Source: Penelope pileata
Taxonomy: Eukaryota; Chordata; Aves; Galliformes; Cracidae
Assembly (NCBI GenBank): GCA_013396635.1
Contig: WBMW01005534.1
Span: forward strand, 43,790-107,789
Reading direction: 5' to 3'
Length of the DNA: 64,000 nucleotides
This document shows, one piece after another, positions 45,498 to 59,261 of the stretch. The notes beneath the pieces were generated by a model, which worked only from the letters and a program-made list of their open reading frames with translations, had not been told where the DNA came from and did not search any database. Every line of letters starts with the position of its first letter. Within the stretch, counting starts at the first letter, position 1. A program made the translations under genes and the position numbers.

Positions 45498-48400
45498 AAC
45501 TAATGCAGAGGTATGAGTAGAGAACAGGGAAAATTGAACACTTTTATAAAAGGCCAAAAATATTAATTTATGTGAAGCTGAAAGGAAATTCCATTTAGCA
45601 GGTTGTATAATATACCTTTTACTCTACTGAAAAGATAATTGCCTTAAAATGTGTAAATACAAAATAAACACAATCATGATGACTCTTTAAGGCCAAATCT
45701 TTCAAAGGTACGTAGATACATAATAAGCACTGACTTCAGTTTATATACTTAACCTATATACCTTCACGTAACTTTCTAGCCTATCATGATCTTTGAGAGG
45801 AATCAGGCCCAAAGGAAAATTTCAGTTTTATTGCCCATCTCACTAAGCTGTGCAGGTTAGGATATAACTGGTGTTTTCATAAAAAGATCAGGACAATTCA
45901 TAATAAATAAAGCATTTGTGATTTCAAACATCTGCCATCTCTCATTTCAGTAGACATTTTCATCTTTAGTCTAAAAGCACTGTAATATCCTGCTAATAAA
46001 TAAATTCCAGATCATCTTAGAATCAAGCAAGCAGCAAGTCTTCTACATTGTACTGACTCTTACATTTTCATTTTGTAATCTTATTCTGTGCAAGTTGATA
46101 TCGTGCTAGGGAAATGAACTAGAATTATGTCATAAATGTTGGTCCTGCATCTTCTGATAATTAGCAATAAATCAGCCACCAATAATTAATTTTTGAGTAT
46201 ATAATGTGCTTTCCATCTTTCAGAAATATATGCTTTATATATATGAATATAAATTCAGAAATAATGCCATAGTAGAAGAAGTCTTTAAAATGGTTTACCA
46301 TTTTTCAGAGAGTCTTTGAACTTCCTATTTGGCTGAATACATAATTCATCTTATGTAGAAAACTTGAGCTTGAAATCATCTGGGAAAATATAAACCTTCA
46401 GTTTTTCTAGGAGAAACATCTCCCTCCCATCTGCTTTTGAACATGCTGTATTAACGCTAATTAAACTGGAAATAAGACAATACAAATCAGAGTTGAACTT
46501 TATGTCTGAGATTAGTGGAAAACCAAGTTAAATGTATAAAATCTTGTTTTTATTCAGGTTGCCTTAGCCTTTATGCTTCATTACTGTCTTTCAGTCAGCT
46601 TCATCACTGGTCATAAATTGTACTCCATGTGAGTGAATTACTGAGCACAGACAGACTTCACCATAATCAAGATTCACGCAAGACTTTTCTCCAGCTGTTC
46701 TACAACACAATCACATGGTATAATTGGGACATACAGATCACAATACACAGACATTGTCCAATATTATGTTTTAACACTGTCCACATATTCTGTTTGAAAT
46801 GTCCTTATTGCATTTTTCAAAAGGTTAAGACTACATATCAAGCCAAGAGGATATGAAGAGAGAAACAAAGCAGGAAAGAAAAAAATGACAACATGACATT
46901 GACAAAACATTTTTTTTTTTCCAAGACCGAAAAAAAGAAAATAGCATTTTTTTTTTTTAATTGGTTGGTTGGTTGATTATTTTCCCATGTGTGAAACTTC
47001 TGAGTTTTTGAAACAGTTGAGATTTCCACTACAACTGGAAGACCTATTCTATCAAACTCTATCCTGCTATCAGAGATTTAACTAGGATATGAAGATAGCT
47101 TTCATTACTTGCTTGAAGATTTTACCCTAAATATTCCCTACTCCTCAGAATTAATGATTTGGCTCTAATGATTTAGTCTTTGGCTTCCAAAATACCCACG
47201 CTGTATCTTCTTTAGAAGATACTTCACTCACTAGAGCCTTTATAGGCTAGTATGTAGGAAAGTTGTGAAATGGTAAATAGAAGTTTAAATAATAAATTTT
47301 AGGAAAATTTCATGGCAACCTAAGTCCCCCTGTAGATATTGAAACTGTAGAGCCAACACTCTTAAGTTGATAAAAATTTCACTGCATTTATCCTCCCTTC
47401 ATTTTAGTTCTGATGCTATTAAACAGAAGTCTCTGTATAGATCTTTGTTTGCACATCATTATCTCCTGGGTGCTGTTCCCCATCAGGAATATATTAGAGT
47501 TCAATTCCATGGGATGGCATTTACTCATATGACACCCAACTCAGGACTGCCAGAAAATGCTAAGGTATGACAGTCACTGGTTACATGTTTAATTTCTTGC
47601 TGTCTTTCTCTAACTATCTAATTTTTAAGTAAGGCAATAAAATCAATAGCCCTTTGTACTGAAATAATCTGGAAGATTTGAATGATGTTTCAAGGTACCT
47701 GAAAATTCTACACTGAATAGAAATTTACCTTCAGTAGTGAAAATCTTTTCAGAGTGAACTGATGCGTTCTGAATGGAAGATCTATTTCAACAAAGTATTT
47801 TCTAGCAAAAAGGCAAATGTCTGTAAAAAAAAGTTAGCTAGCTCCTGTGAGAAAATTATCGATGTATACTCTAGCTACAAGCCTCTTTTCTCCTCCTCCT
47901 CTAGATTTATTTTGATGAGGCAATCTCCTTAATAACAAATGAGTCCAGACTTTATTGATTGTTAAAAAATTAAATCAGAATCACTATTCCATTAACATCA
48001 ATTGATCTGCACATAAAGCATTACAGAACACACCACAGAGTGTCTTAGTGCTACCAGAGGTCTCATTCTGGTCTTTTCTGGTGTAGACTACAGTTTACTG
48101 GTCTTTACAAGAGGGTTCCATGGAACCAAAGCATTTTGAGGCATTTGTAGCTTGAATGAATAGTTATACATACAACAGCTAACTTCTCTATTAGAAAAAG
48201 TGGGTTTCTATAAACAATAAAGGAGTGTTCTTCCTCTAGTGTGAGCACTTGTAGGGGAGCTGGACAGAAGGAAAAATACCTCAGAATAGAACAGATTTAC
48301 AGTGGAAAAGCACTGACCTCTTCAGTCTTTTCTTCCTAAAAGGAGTATATGAAATATTGTCAAGAACATAAATTAGTTTTAGGATATATAATTTTCCCAC

Positions 48401-49025
48401 AGGATAGTCACCTTAGTAAGCAATGGATTTAGAAAATCACCAGAGCAATGACTATATAATCAGGTAAATTTTAATTTATGTGGAGCACTTTATAAATAGT
48501 AATTAATAACACTTCTAGGTGGTGATGTGCCTTAAAATCTTCATTTTTTAAGTGAGATCAAGGAAATAAGGAATGAATGGTTAAGCAATTTAGCTTAAGT
48601 CATGTGAAAGTTTAATGTCAAAGTAAATTTTAAAATTCCAGTAATTTCTTACACTTTTTTAAAAAACTTGTTTCTTGTAATAGACTTTTACCAGACTAAT
48701 ATTGCAGTTTCAGATAACTCTCTCTCCAATGATTTGGATAAATACATTTATGCTCTGTCCCTTAGATCAAAAGTATCCTCCTTCTATGTGCTCCTCTCCC
48801 CTCAGAAAATAGAGTGGACAAAAAGACTTAATGACAGGCCATACATTTTTAATAGTATTAATTGTCTGTTCTTCCAGGTTTAGTGTTTCCGCCTCAAAGA
48901 TTCCGATCTGTTTCTTCACAGCATACGTAAAATAAGAACTTTTCTCCTATCCTGTGTGGAAGGATCAGGATTTTGCTCTTACACAAAGGTAACAACCAAA
49001 ATCAAGCCCAAACAAATGCATTAAC
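45498..49025. other. Unique AT-rich DNA, no gene
   Basis: About 3.5 kb with T-runs near 46910 and 46950. No recognised gene, RNA or repeat family. The short frames present are AT-driven. Confidence 0.55.
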
Positions 49026-49282
49026 TGTTGTGGTTTAACCCAGCAGGCAGTCGAACAACACACAGCTGTTCATTCACTCCCTCCCCAGTGGGATGGGGAA
49101 GAGAATTGAAAAGAATGTGCAAGAACTCATGGGTTGAGATAAGGACAGTTTAATGAGGAAGAAAGAAAAGGGGGGAGGGCAGAAGAAAAGGAAAAAAATC
49201 CAATAATGAAAAAAGAATAAACCAAGAAAAGCAAGTGATGTACAATGTAATTGCTCACCACCCGATGACTGATGCCCAGCCA
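49026..49282 (-). mobile_element. Partial LTR, same family as 34152 and 41978
   Basis: TGTTGTGGTTTAACCCAGCA at the left edge matches the other two LTRs. The match continues through GGGATGGGGAAGAGAATTGA and GCTCACCACCCGATGACTGA to GATGCCCAGCCA, then stops. About half of the expected 529 bp is present, lacking the TATA-containing (U3) portion. On the minus strand an ATTAAA poly(A)-like hexamer lies at 49154-49149. Confidence 0.85.
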
Positions 49283-50135
49283 AACTGAAGGATGCATTTT
49301 TTTGTTAAGACTGTCTTTCATTCTCTGCAAGTTCTTTAAAATAAGTACATGTAATTGTTGATTTGCTGTTTTTTCTTGTTTTTGTGTGCTTGTTAATTAT
49401 TTGCATCCTTATTTCTTTGTTTGTTGAGGTGGGCAAGGAAATGATAGTCAGATATTTGTTGCTTACATATCTCCATGATGACAAAGAATTTGAACAAAGT
49501 CCTATCTTATTGGGTATGATAAGAATAAAGACCAGAAAACAGCACTTCCTTTGCTAAGGAATCAAAATTTTCTTGCAGACAGTTTATGACTCAGGGAGCT
49601 CTATCTCTGCTTTCTCTAAGATCTATGCTATCTTTCGTCTCTTTGTTTTTTTCTGAGCTGTCTGGTAGTAACTTGTCTAGGTTCATCAGCTGTAGTCACA
49701 GTTCTTCTGTTCTGTCTGTAACTTAAATTTCTTCTTGTTCAGGCATTTCCGAACAGCACAACAGATATTTGAGGTACATTGTCTCCCAGATTTCCTATTA
49801 TTTAACTTCTCAGGGAGGAACTAAAGAATTCCTTCATCAGATCTAGATGGAAGACAGCTAGAAGATTGTCTGCTTTAACAAACTCTGTGTTTCTTACAGA
49901 TCAGACATTTTTTACTAGCACAAATACTTCAAGCAAGATTGAATATTTTCCAAATTAGTATTTTTATATTAATCTCTCCAAAATTCCTAGAAACAGGATG
50001 TTTAGGGACTGCTGGATTGTTTTTGAAGATTATTTATGAAGAGACTATTACATGTTCCCACACAAATGGGACATACTGTGAAGTAAAAAATAGAACTTAT
50101 CTTTATTTCTTGGAAATACATTAATTATTGTTTGT

Positions 50136-50149
50136 TGTGTGTGTGTGTG
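50136..50149 (+). repeat. GT dinucleotide microsatellite (short)
   Basis: About seven tandem GT units. Confidence 0.85.
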
Positions 50150-53100
50150 CGTCTGCATTTATTCTTTAACCAAAGAAGATAGTTGAGAAAGATACTTATA
50201 ATATTTAAAAAAAAAAAACACTTGAATTTGACTTTATGAAAGTGTGAAGAAAAAAGTTAGTGAACATGGATTAATTCAACTCCTTGATTTTGGCAATTTC
50301 AGTGGGGTCTGTGGAAGAACATAAGAAACTGTTATTAGATTACCCTGCATAATTGCCATCAAATAGCAGCATACGAGCTTTCATATTCACCAGCAAATTT
50401 ATTTTTACATATTTTACAGTTTTATAGATAGAATGGTCAATTTAGCAACACTAAAATGAGTATGAAAGGATTATGACCTATTACTGAACTGTACTTTCAG
50501 GCTCAGGAAAAATAAAAAAAAATAAGACACCCTGGAACACTTACGAAGTAAAGAACTGGATGTATGGTAGGAGGACAAGACTGCAGAAATTCTGCCCATC
50601 TAAGTAAAGGCATGTTCTGGTCTTTTCTTTGGTGGAGGAGTGCGGGCAAGATGCTTGCTTCTATGCCGAAGGGAAAGCATCAGACTTATAATTCCATTGA
50701 TGCTCTCTACTATGAGAAAGATGCTCCTACAACTCCATTTTGTTTAGGAGTTTGGCCTGATAGGTCTTTCCTATGCTATATTTTCAGTTTGTGTAGATTT
50801 AACTAGCCTTAATTTCTTGATTTAAGTCCACTGTGCAAACAGATTTTCTTTGTGTGAATAGGAGAAGGCTCACTGTAGTGCATCTCTTTGGAGTTGAACA
50901 ATGGCTCTGTTGGGACCCCTCCCTAAAACAATTAGGTGACTAATAAATTAGTGAAGTTAACATTATGGCAGTGCTTTATAGAGCACTTGTGTGTGTTAAT
51001 TCTCAGCTCAAGCTGGCTTAAGTACCACTTCAGCAAATTTTTAGGAGGATAAAGGCTGAGTGAATAGCATCATGATTTATATGCTATGTGTAAAATAACT
51101 GGCCTGATGCATTGTATTACAGGCCCGCAACAGTATTACAAAGAACTTTTAGGCAATCTGCTGCATTCATTCAAGTACGGTATCTAAATGGTCCCTTAGT
51201 CTAAGGTGACGCTCAAAATGCTATTTCTGTCTCACATTCATCTTATATTTTAATGTTTTCTTCTAAAACTTTTCTCTATACTTTTCTCTTTCATTGTAAT
51301 TTGTGACTTACCATATTAAAAAACAGTTGTTAATTAGATACTTTTATAACAGAACCGGTCAGAACTCAACAAACTAATGCCAGCAAGCACTTAATGTGTT
51401 AAGGAGAAATAATATTACCCTTTATCTTATATATATTTAGCTCTTACCTGAGGACGATGATTGGCTTTTGTATTCACTTGGTTTTCATGACATTACTGCT
51501 TTAAATGCATGACTTTTTTCAAGAATTTTTTTCAGCTGACCCAAGACTACTCTCCTTAAAACCAGCTGATACTTTGGCAGTGATCCAGAAGAGGTAACTT
51601 GGAGACCTCGATTTTGAGACTAGCTAAAAGTCTTGGATATAATTATTTCATTGTATAGAACAGGTGTAAAATTGTTATTTTCTTCATTTTGAAAATGTTC
51701 ATTTATATATTACTTATCATAGTATCAGAGCAAAAGCTTTTATTTCTGATGAGCTGCTCTCTTAGTGTGAAACAGCACAGGTTTTGTTGCCTAGTAACAA
51801 AAAAAGAAAAAAGTTGAAAAGCAGAACTTTGGAAACAGTAAAATGAAAAACAATATTTACATCAATAGAATATGAGAAGCCTTGCTGCCACAGTGACAAA
51901 TGCAAGTTTATCACACCAGCATATTTACAATGTTTACTGTTTGAAACATTTTAGCTGGCTAAATCTGAATGAAAATCTTAACTAGCCTGTGTCCACTCAT
52001 ATTGTAGGAAAGATGCAATAAGAAAGATGCAGTGTGGTCTTCTCTATTGAAGGGGCTCATTACGTTTTCTTCACAACACTGAGGTTATTCACTGTGAAAA
52101 GGCACTCTAGTTTATCTCAAGTTTTGGTTGTGACAGTTGTCTACTATATCTTTGCTTTGTAGCCTGTGATATACTTGTAGAAGTTAAAAAATGTTTCTTC
52201 GAACAGCATTTTTTTTAGGGTCAAACAGTGCACTAAATCATTGCAAATATAGGCAATACATTTTTAATCAGATTGTCACAGAATTTCAATAATTCAGCAT
52301 AATTCACAAAAATAGGTGTTCACTTTGGGGTATTCATAGGCATTTAAACATCTCTTTGAATAATGAACATTTCTAGACTTATTATTGACATTTTATATAA
52401 TTATAGTTGAGGTAAAATCTTTGTTATTTTCCTGGCCACAAACTGCACATTTTCAACACCCACATACATTCACTAAAACTGACAGCTTCTCTCTGATAAA
52501 TTATGTCTGATGATTGTCTGCGATGCAAACATTAAAATGACACAACAGTAATCGCACACCTTTACTCTCACTGGAGACATGACTCAATCCTGTACATAGA
52601 TGCATGTGGACAAGCGCTTCAGGTTAGTAAGATGCCTCAGAGATGCCATTTTGCAGCAAGCAGGTATGATCAGAGAATGAGAAGAGATGGTTTAATATTG
52701 TGAACCAAATTGATTTTTAGGGCTAGCAATGGAACAATTTTTCAAACTGAATTTGAAAGTGAACATGTCTACAAAGTATATAGTCAGCAACTGCAGAAAA
52801 TGACTGATTTAATATTCTCTAATTTAAAGAGAAAAGAATGAATGTTGGTAAGAACTGGCAAAGAAGTTGAGATGCCCTTTCATATGAAGATGGTAGAGAT
52901 AACAAAAGTGGTACTTAGGAGATGTTGTTATGATTATGGTAATTTTTCAAGGTCATGTTCTATTATAAATGTATAGGTAGGTAGGAGAGGGAGAAAGGAA
53001 AATGAATGCATGCAGAAAGTCAAAGTCATATATGGGTTTGTGTGTTTGTGCTTGTAGTATATGGCAGAGAAAGGACTGTGAGGACACAGAAATGTACAAA

Positions 53101-56100
53101 AGACATTACTGAAACACAAGAAAAAATATAAACTGAAAAAAATCCCTCACTGTCTCATTAACAGTTTATGTCGAGTAACTAGAAAAGAATGACGTTTAAT
53201 CAGAACATAGCAAATATAGTCCACTGAAAAAGGTAAACATTCTTTGCATTTCTTAAAATTTTAGAGACAAAATGTTTTTCTCTGTGTTCTCTGGTGAATC
53301 AGACATGCAATACTTTTAAAGTGATTCACATCAATAGAGGGGGCTGATGAAGAGTGATGATATTTGACACCATTCTCAGTGAATAGCAGCCTACAAACCT
53401 GTTATGGTAACAGTCAGGAAATAATATTATTTCTTAAAAAATAGATTTTCCTAAGAAAATGGTGGTTGACAAATCCAAATTTGAATCTGAAGAACCTGAA
53501 GCTTGCTTTTTCTTTTTTTTTTTTGTTCCTCTCCAGGAAAATGCCAGTTCCCATGAAAACTTCGCTGGGAGAGATTTCTCAAATCAAGAACAAACTTTCT
53601 CATAATTCTATGCTAAGGTCACTTTTATGATCTAAAGGAGACCTGCTGTATCACTCCCAATGCACTCTATTCAGTCTCAAGCCCTAGAGCATGAATTGTA
53701 CACCACAGTGTGAGGGTGATGACAGCTTAGGGTGTTCCACTTATCACCATCCTGACTCCTTTTATTGTGATGATACCACCGTTTGCAGAACATGGCTTGG
53801 GTTTAGATTTAAAACACCTACATTTTTTTGGGGCAGGTTCTGCTTTAGCTGAAGCAATCCTCTCGCAGCTATGCAGGTACAGCTGCGAATATTCTGCTTT
53901 GTGAGGAGAACTTAGAAATGGAAACGGATATCCACCATCAAGACAGTACTGCTGCTGAACCTTATGCATTGGGAAAACATAATCTGAATATAAGTATCTG
54001 TAAATACTATCTCATGCATATATATGGATTGTTCATTACATTGTAATGTATGACTAATATGATAGCTGAATTAAAATTGCACATCAGCAGTGTAATGGGC
54101 AATAAAACTTTTATGTGAAATTGACCATCTTTGAAATTGTTTTTGTTTGATTATTTGTTTGTGATATTTGCCCTGCTAGTAGAACATCTGCACAGGGAAT
54201 AAAAGTATGTGACATTCCAGGTCAATTTTTGTGTGTGTTGAATTTCAATTATTTGTGCTACTTTGTGCTCAATATAGAGTAAGAAAGACACTGGAAAGAG
54301 GCCTAAAACATTCTTTTTAGCAGATTGCTTTTCCCCATTTTCTTGTTGATTTAGTTAGCAATCTTGGCGAGATTTGCAAGGCATAATGTGAGCCTGGTTC
54401 CTTGTAAGATATACAAATCACAGATCCCAGAGTGGCCAAACACTCTATGTTTGTTTTAAATAGTCCATTACAGAGACATTAACATCTAAAATCCAAAACA
54501 AATGGGTAAAAACACTTCTAATTTTTGTGTCTTTCTGGATGGAAGTCTGATCTAACTGTATTTTTACAGTAACATTCCTTATAGTCAATGAAAATGCTTG
54601 GGTTTGATTCATAGGATTAAATGCAATTTACGTGATTAAACTGAGATCAGATTGGGAAATATCACATGATAAAGGAGGCTATCTCTCTGAAAAAAGTTTA
54701 GCTATATTGGAAGGGATCCTCTCTCCCTTTAAACTTTTCTGCGTAAGAAATAGCATTTCCACTTTTTCGTTCTCTACAGGGGCGCTGCTGCTGATGTGTC
54801 AGCAGTAATTTGTGGTCTGGAGTATTACTAAGATTTTTTTCAAGATTTGGAGGTTTTCTGAAGTATGACAAATTTATAGTCATGCTGTTACAGAATCCTT
54901 GTGTGAATCTGAAAGCGAGGTTCCACTACCAAAGAGCTGTGAAAAAGAGACAAAAACACATTGCGTGTCATGCCAGAGAGTTAAAAACATTAAGGGAGAA
55001 GAAACTTCTTTTCTTTTTTTCCTTCAAATTGTACAGATTATTAGCAAGGATTCAATGGTACATTGGTTAACAGTATGTCATCTACGTACAGAGGTACTGA
55101 TGAGTCTAAGAATGTATTCTTGAATGTATGATTAATTTTATATGCCACTAAGAGTGGCTATATAGAAAGTAATGAATAAATAATTAGTTACAAAAATGAA
55201 AGGGAAAAAATAGCCCTAAGAAATTATTTCCACTAAAAGCAGGAAAAAAAGCTTCAAAAGGGAAAAGACTTTCTGTTATGTTTTTAGTTTCTTTTAGTCA
55301 AACTTAAATTTTGTGTAGATGTGCTCTGTTATACACCATGCATTCCTGATTTCTGAATTGTGCACACAGAAAGACCTGACGTGATACCTTGGACCTCAGA
55401 TGAGATAAGGACCAGAAGAGAATAGTGGGCAACTGTCTCGTCTTCCCAGATGAGGTGTGAATGTAGTCAGTGTGTGCACCCAAACTCCTGGGCATTAACG
55501 AGAAACCCATTTTTCTAAGACTACTTCACCTCCCCACAGTCTCTCACACAGAGAAACTTTGCTACTGCAAGCAACTTACGTGAATTATCAAATCTGCATG
55601 AGAAATCTTAGTTAAAAATATGGGATAGTTGTGCTAGGAACAATATGAGGAATTATTTAAGTTTGGTTGACTTGTATGCAATACACGATAGTTAAGAAAT
55701 TTTTAGTGTGTTTAGAAATAAAAACATGTAAGTGTTTTTGATGCTAAGGCCAGGATGCTGACTGCTCTGTTCAGTCAGACCTGTAACAAGAACTGCCAAA
55801 GTATTTTTAAATTGGTGAGGAGACTAGATTTAATTAGGAAATAAAGGGGATTACCGTCAAGCTTTTCAGGAATATTTTAATTTCTCTCTATCTGTCAAAT
55901 ACTAACACAGTTCAAAGACATCTATTTCATAGAATGTATAATTTTCACTGGAATTTCATTCATCTTGTTAAACCCAGGATGGGATTACAGATAGAGTTAC
56001 CAGAAAATAAATATTTTCTTCTCATCCACCTTTTGGGGCAGTTACTTATAAAGCAGGCAAGTATTAATCCCTCTTATGCAGTTCTCATCTAAGCAATTGA

Positions 56101-59100
56101 ATCTTGCTTTCTCACAACTCAGATAGCTTCAGCTGTTAGTGAATTATTGGCTATTCTTAGGTAATTTTTCAATTGTTTATTTCACTTTATAAAAGCAATC
56201 ATTAATTTTCTATGCAGGAATTATATTTATAATCCTTTTATTAGAGCAACGTAAGGAAACGGTTGATCATAGCATGATTGAGCACATGGTAGAGGACTGT
56301 GACTGGCCTGGGGAATACTGGTAGATCACTTGCGCCTGTGACAGGAAGGGGTGGATCTGGGGCGGGGCTGTGCATAGGCTTAGATTAGGGCCAGCCAGGC
56401 AAAGCAGAAGCAATCTGAGAGAAAGATTGGTCAGAAAACAGTTGGATAAGCAGCAGGGCAAGGAAGGATCTGGGGAAGCAGGAGATGATGTGAAGCAGAG
56501 CCTCTAGCTCCAGATGAAACCAATGGTGTTGCTGTGAGAGTTTTGGGACTTTTTCCACTACAAGTAATAATCTAAAAATTTATCTTCTCATAAATTACTT
56601 AATCTTCTTTTCTTGCTGAAATTACTAAGTAGTAAAAAATATAAAGAACAGAATGCTTACACTCCTGATGCTAGCTATCTACATTGGGCTTGTCTGGTAT
56701 TCTAATAACAATGTATGATATTTATTATAGTAATATCTGTGAAGCGTTTAGGATGCCAACAGTCTCTTTTTGGTATCCTATCAACTATATATGTAAGTGG
56801 AATTAATGAAGACTGTATCATATCACTTGTGAACTGATTTTAGAGATAGAATGAAGACTCTAGTCATGCAATTATCTCCAGAAAACATTTATTCTGCTAT
56901 TCCTTTGAGGAGTAAGCTATTTCACTTCTTTTTCTGGTCTATCATCACAGTGATAGACTAGTAGTCAGAAGGTAAATGACAAGAAAATTGCCAACGAACC
57001 AATTAAACAGTAGCAGCAGTAAACCGAATTCAGATTTCTTTTTCCTTTGTCCCTGTGCTTTTGTTCTTAGAACATTAACATTTGTGATGTGCTTTGGGAA
57101 GCAATCAGTTTAACAGCAGATACTTGAATTATAGGCAACACAAAATTACTTTGTAAATACCTTTATTTGAAGCACAGTTAACATAACTGCTTTCAAAAGG
57201 ATAGTTGGAATTATTCTCTGAAGGGAGGATACAGTTTCTTTCATAAGAGAATTTAATAAATTGTTCTTTGTTGGCACTTGGCAATTGCCAAGCCAAGAAA
57301 GGTAGATTAAACAATGCTGTCATTTGAAGTGTTAGTATTCTGAGTACAATAAGGGGTTGCAGAAGAAAAGTCCATTTAAAGATGTCATACCAAACTTTAT
57401 GCAAAATCCTTTATGATTGCAATTAATGCCTTGTGAGTTCCAGAACAAGTACATAATTTCACAAGAAATTTTCAAAAATGGTCATGAAAACTCATTCTAT
57501 AGAAATCTTTAATAACATTTTGACAGTTGAGGAAGTAGCAAACAATTCCCTAAACTGCGCTTTTGATTATGGTAATAGTCTGCCTGTGTCACATCAGTGC
57601 TGCTGAATGAGCACCTGGCTTTGGTTAATTCTTCATTCCATCTGACCGTCTGGGCTTTTTATTTCCTTGAATGCGAAAGGTCATGATTCTTGATGATAAT
57701 CAATCATTATTGCTAATTAATGTGAACGGAGAAAATACATTTCTCACAGAGTGTGAGTGTCCTGTTAGAAGCATACTGCAGGAGGCAGTGCTGAATCCAC
57801 TTGCATCTCCAAGTGAATTGTACTCAAAAAGATTGAAAATTAGATTTTTACTTTGTCTTTATATGGAAATAGATATTTATGGTAAGCATCACTGGAAGAT
57901 AGGTTGCATCTGTGTTTGAAACTTTGTAGTAATCTACTTCAGATGAAAAATGAAATATTGATGAATTGCTGTGTAGTGGGATCTGAAATTAATCTTTATG
58001 AGCAATATTTTATTAGTGAGTGTAAAATCAGAAAAAAATGGAAAAGACAACAATTGCAATGCCTACATTATTTAACTTTTGTCTCCTTTCTTGTCTCCTA
58101 ATTTAGAGTAAGTTCATGGCTGTATCTCTTATGCTCTATCTCTCATCTCTTAAAACATATGTAACAGAGACAGAAGAATTCATCATGTGCAAACATTATC
58201 AAACTTCTGTCACATCTTCATTTAAAAAATTGAAAAGCAATAGTAATTTATTACTCATTAGCTTTTCTTAGCAAATAGAAAAAAGTACTCCTTCTTTAAT
58301 ATGCCTCAATTAACTCAGTTTCCCTGTAGAAATCTTTTGTGGTCTTGATACTGTGCACACTGAGGTGAGTGGGTGGAGGAAAGATGTTGTTTAAGCAATA
58401 TTTATTATTTCCAGTCAGACTTCTGAAATCTTTGCATTGCTAGTTTGAAAGGACATTAGCCATACTGCAGTTAGCAATAATAAAGAGAAAAGAATTACAT
58501 GTATACTTTAGTGACATTTTTCAGCTTTGGTAACTAAAATATAAATAATAACTGCAATGCAGAATATAAATGTTAATTTATACAGATATAGACCAGATCT
58601 ATATGACACAAAAAGTATATAACAGTATATTCTTCTGCAGTACAAAAAGAAAACTTGTATCACATATGCCTACTCGTGCATGTGACCATCATAAGCTTAC
58701 CAAGAAAGCAGTGATTGCCATTAGTTGTTCAAGACTATACATAATTTTCCTTTTTTTTATGTTTTAGTTTTTTTAATATATGAAGCTATTTTTTCTTTTT
58801 TCATGAAAACAGTCGTGTTGCTCCTCGACATATCTTTTTAAATTATAGTATTGTTTCTCTTCAGCAACAGTATGGATCATTTTTTTTGTCAGTAGAATTA
58901 TCATTTCTATATTGCTGTGTACTTGTCTATTGTGCTTTCAATTTGTTTTGTCACAAGATGATGTGATAGAACCTGAGTATAACAATTTCTTGGAATTGCA
59001 GTAAAAATTCCAGTGGTGTGGGATGATTTCTTGGTTTGTCTGAGTCAAATGAAAGCAGTTCAATGCAGGTTACTTTCTGCAAAATTCTAAATTGACTAGA

Positions 59101-59177
59101 GCAGATATTTGCTGCTTTGGGTTGTGATTAATTTCTTGTCATGCAATACTGTGTTGGAACATCAAGACTACCTTTGC

Positions 59178-59191
59178 GGGGGGGAGGGGGG
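59178..59191 (+). repeat. G-rich run, potential G-quadruplex
   Basis: Two long G runs separated by one A, directly followed by CAGG. The run is able in principle to form a two- or three-tier quadruplex. It sits about 70 bp left of the CR1 at 59262. Confidence 0.6.
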
Positions 59192-59261
59192 CAGGAAGAC
59201 CACAGACACCACAGGTACAACTACACTTGCAAATGTTTCTGTATGCCTCTATATTTACAGG

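Larger units (their letters stand above)
49283..59261. other. Ten kilobases of unique AT-rich DNA
   Basis: This is the longest stretch without a recognised mobile element. It holds a GT dinucleotide run (50136-50149), A/T runs near 50207 and 53512, and a GC-richer patch at 56270-56530 with an unidentified purine-rich sequence. Short frames such as 53727-53969 (-) and 54810-55070 (+) show no known domain. I looked for splice-bounded open segments and found none convincing. It may hold conserved non-coding elements that single-sequence inspection cannot reveal. Confidence 0.5.

Noticed and set aside
53727..53969. 80-codon minus-strand frame rich in Lys, Pro and Cys
   Set aside because: Its composition looked protein-like, but I recognise no domain and see no flanking splice signals or promoter.
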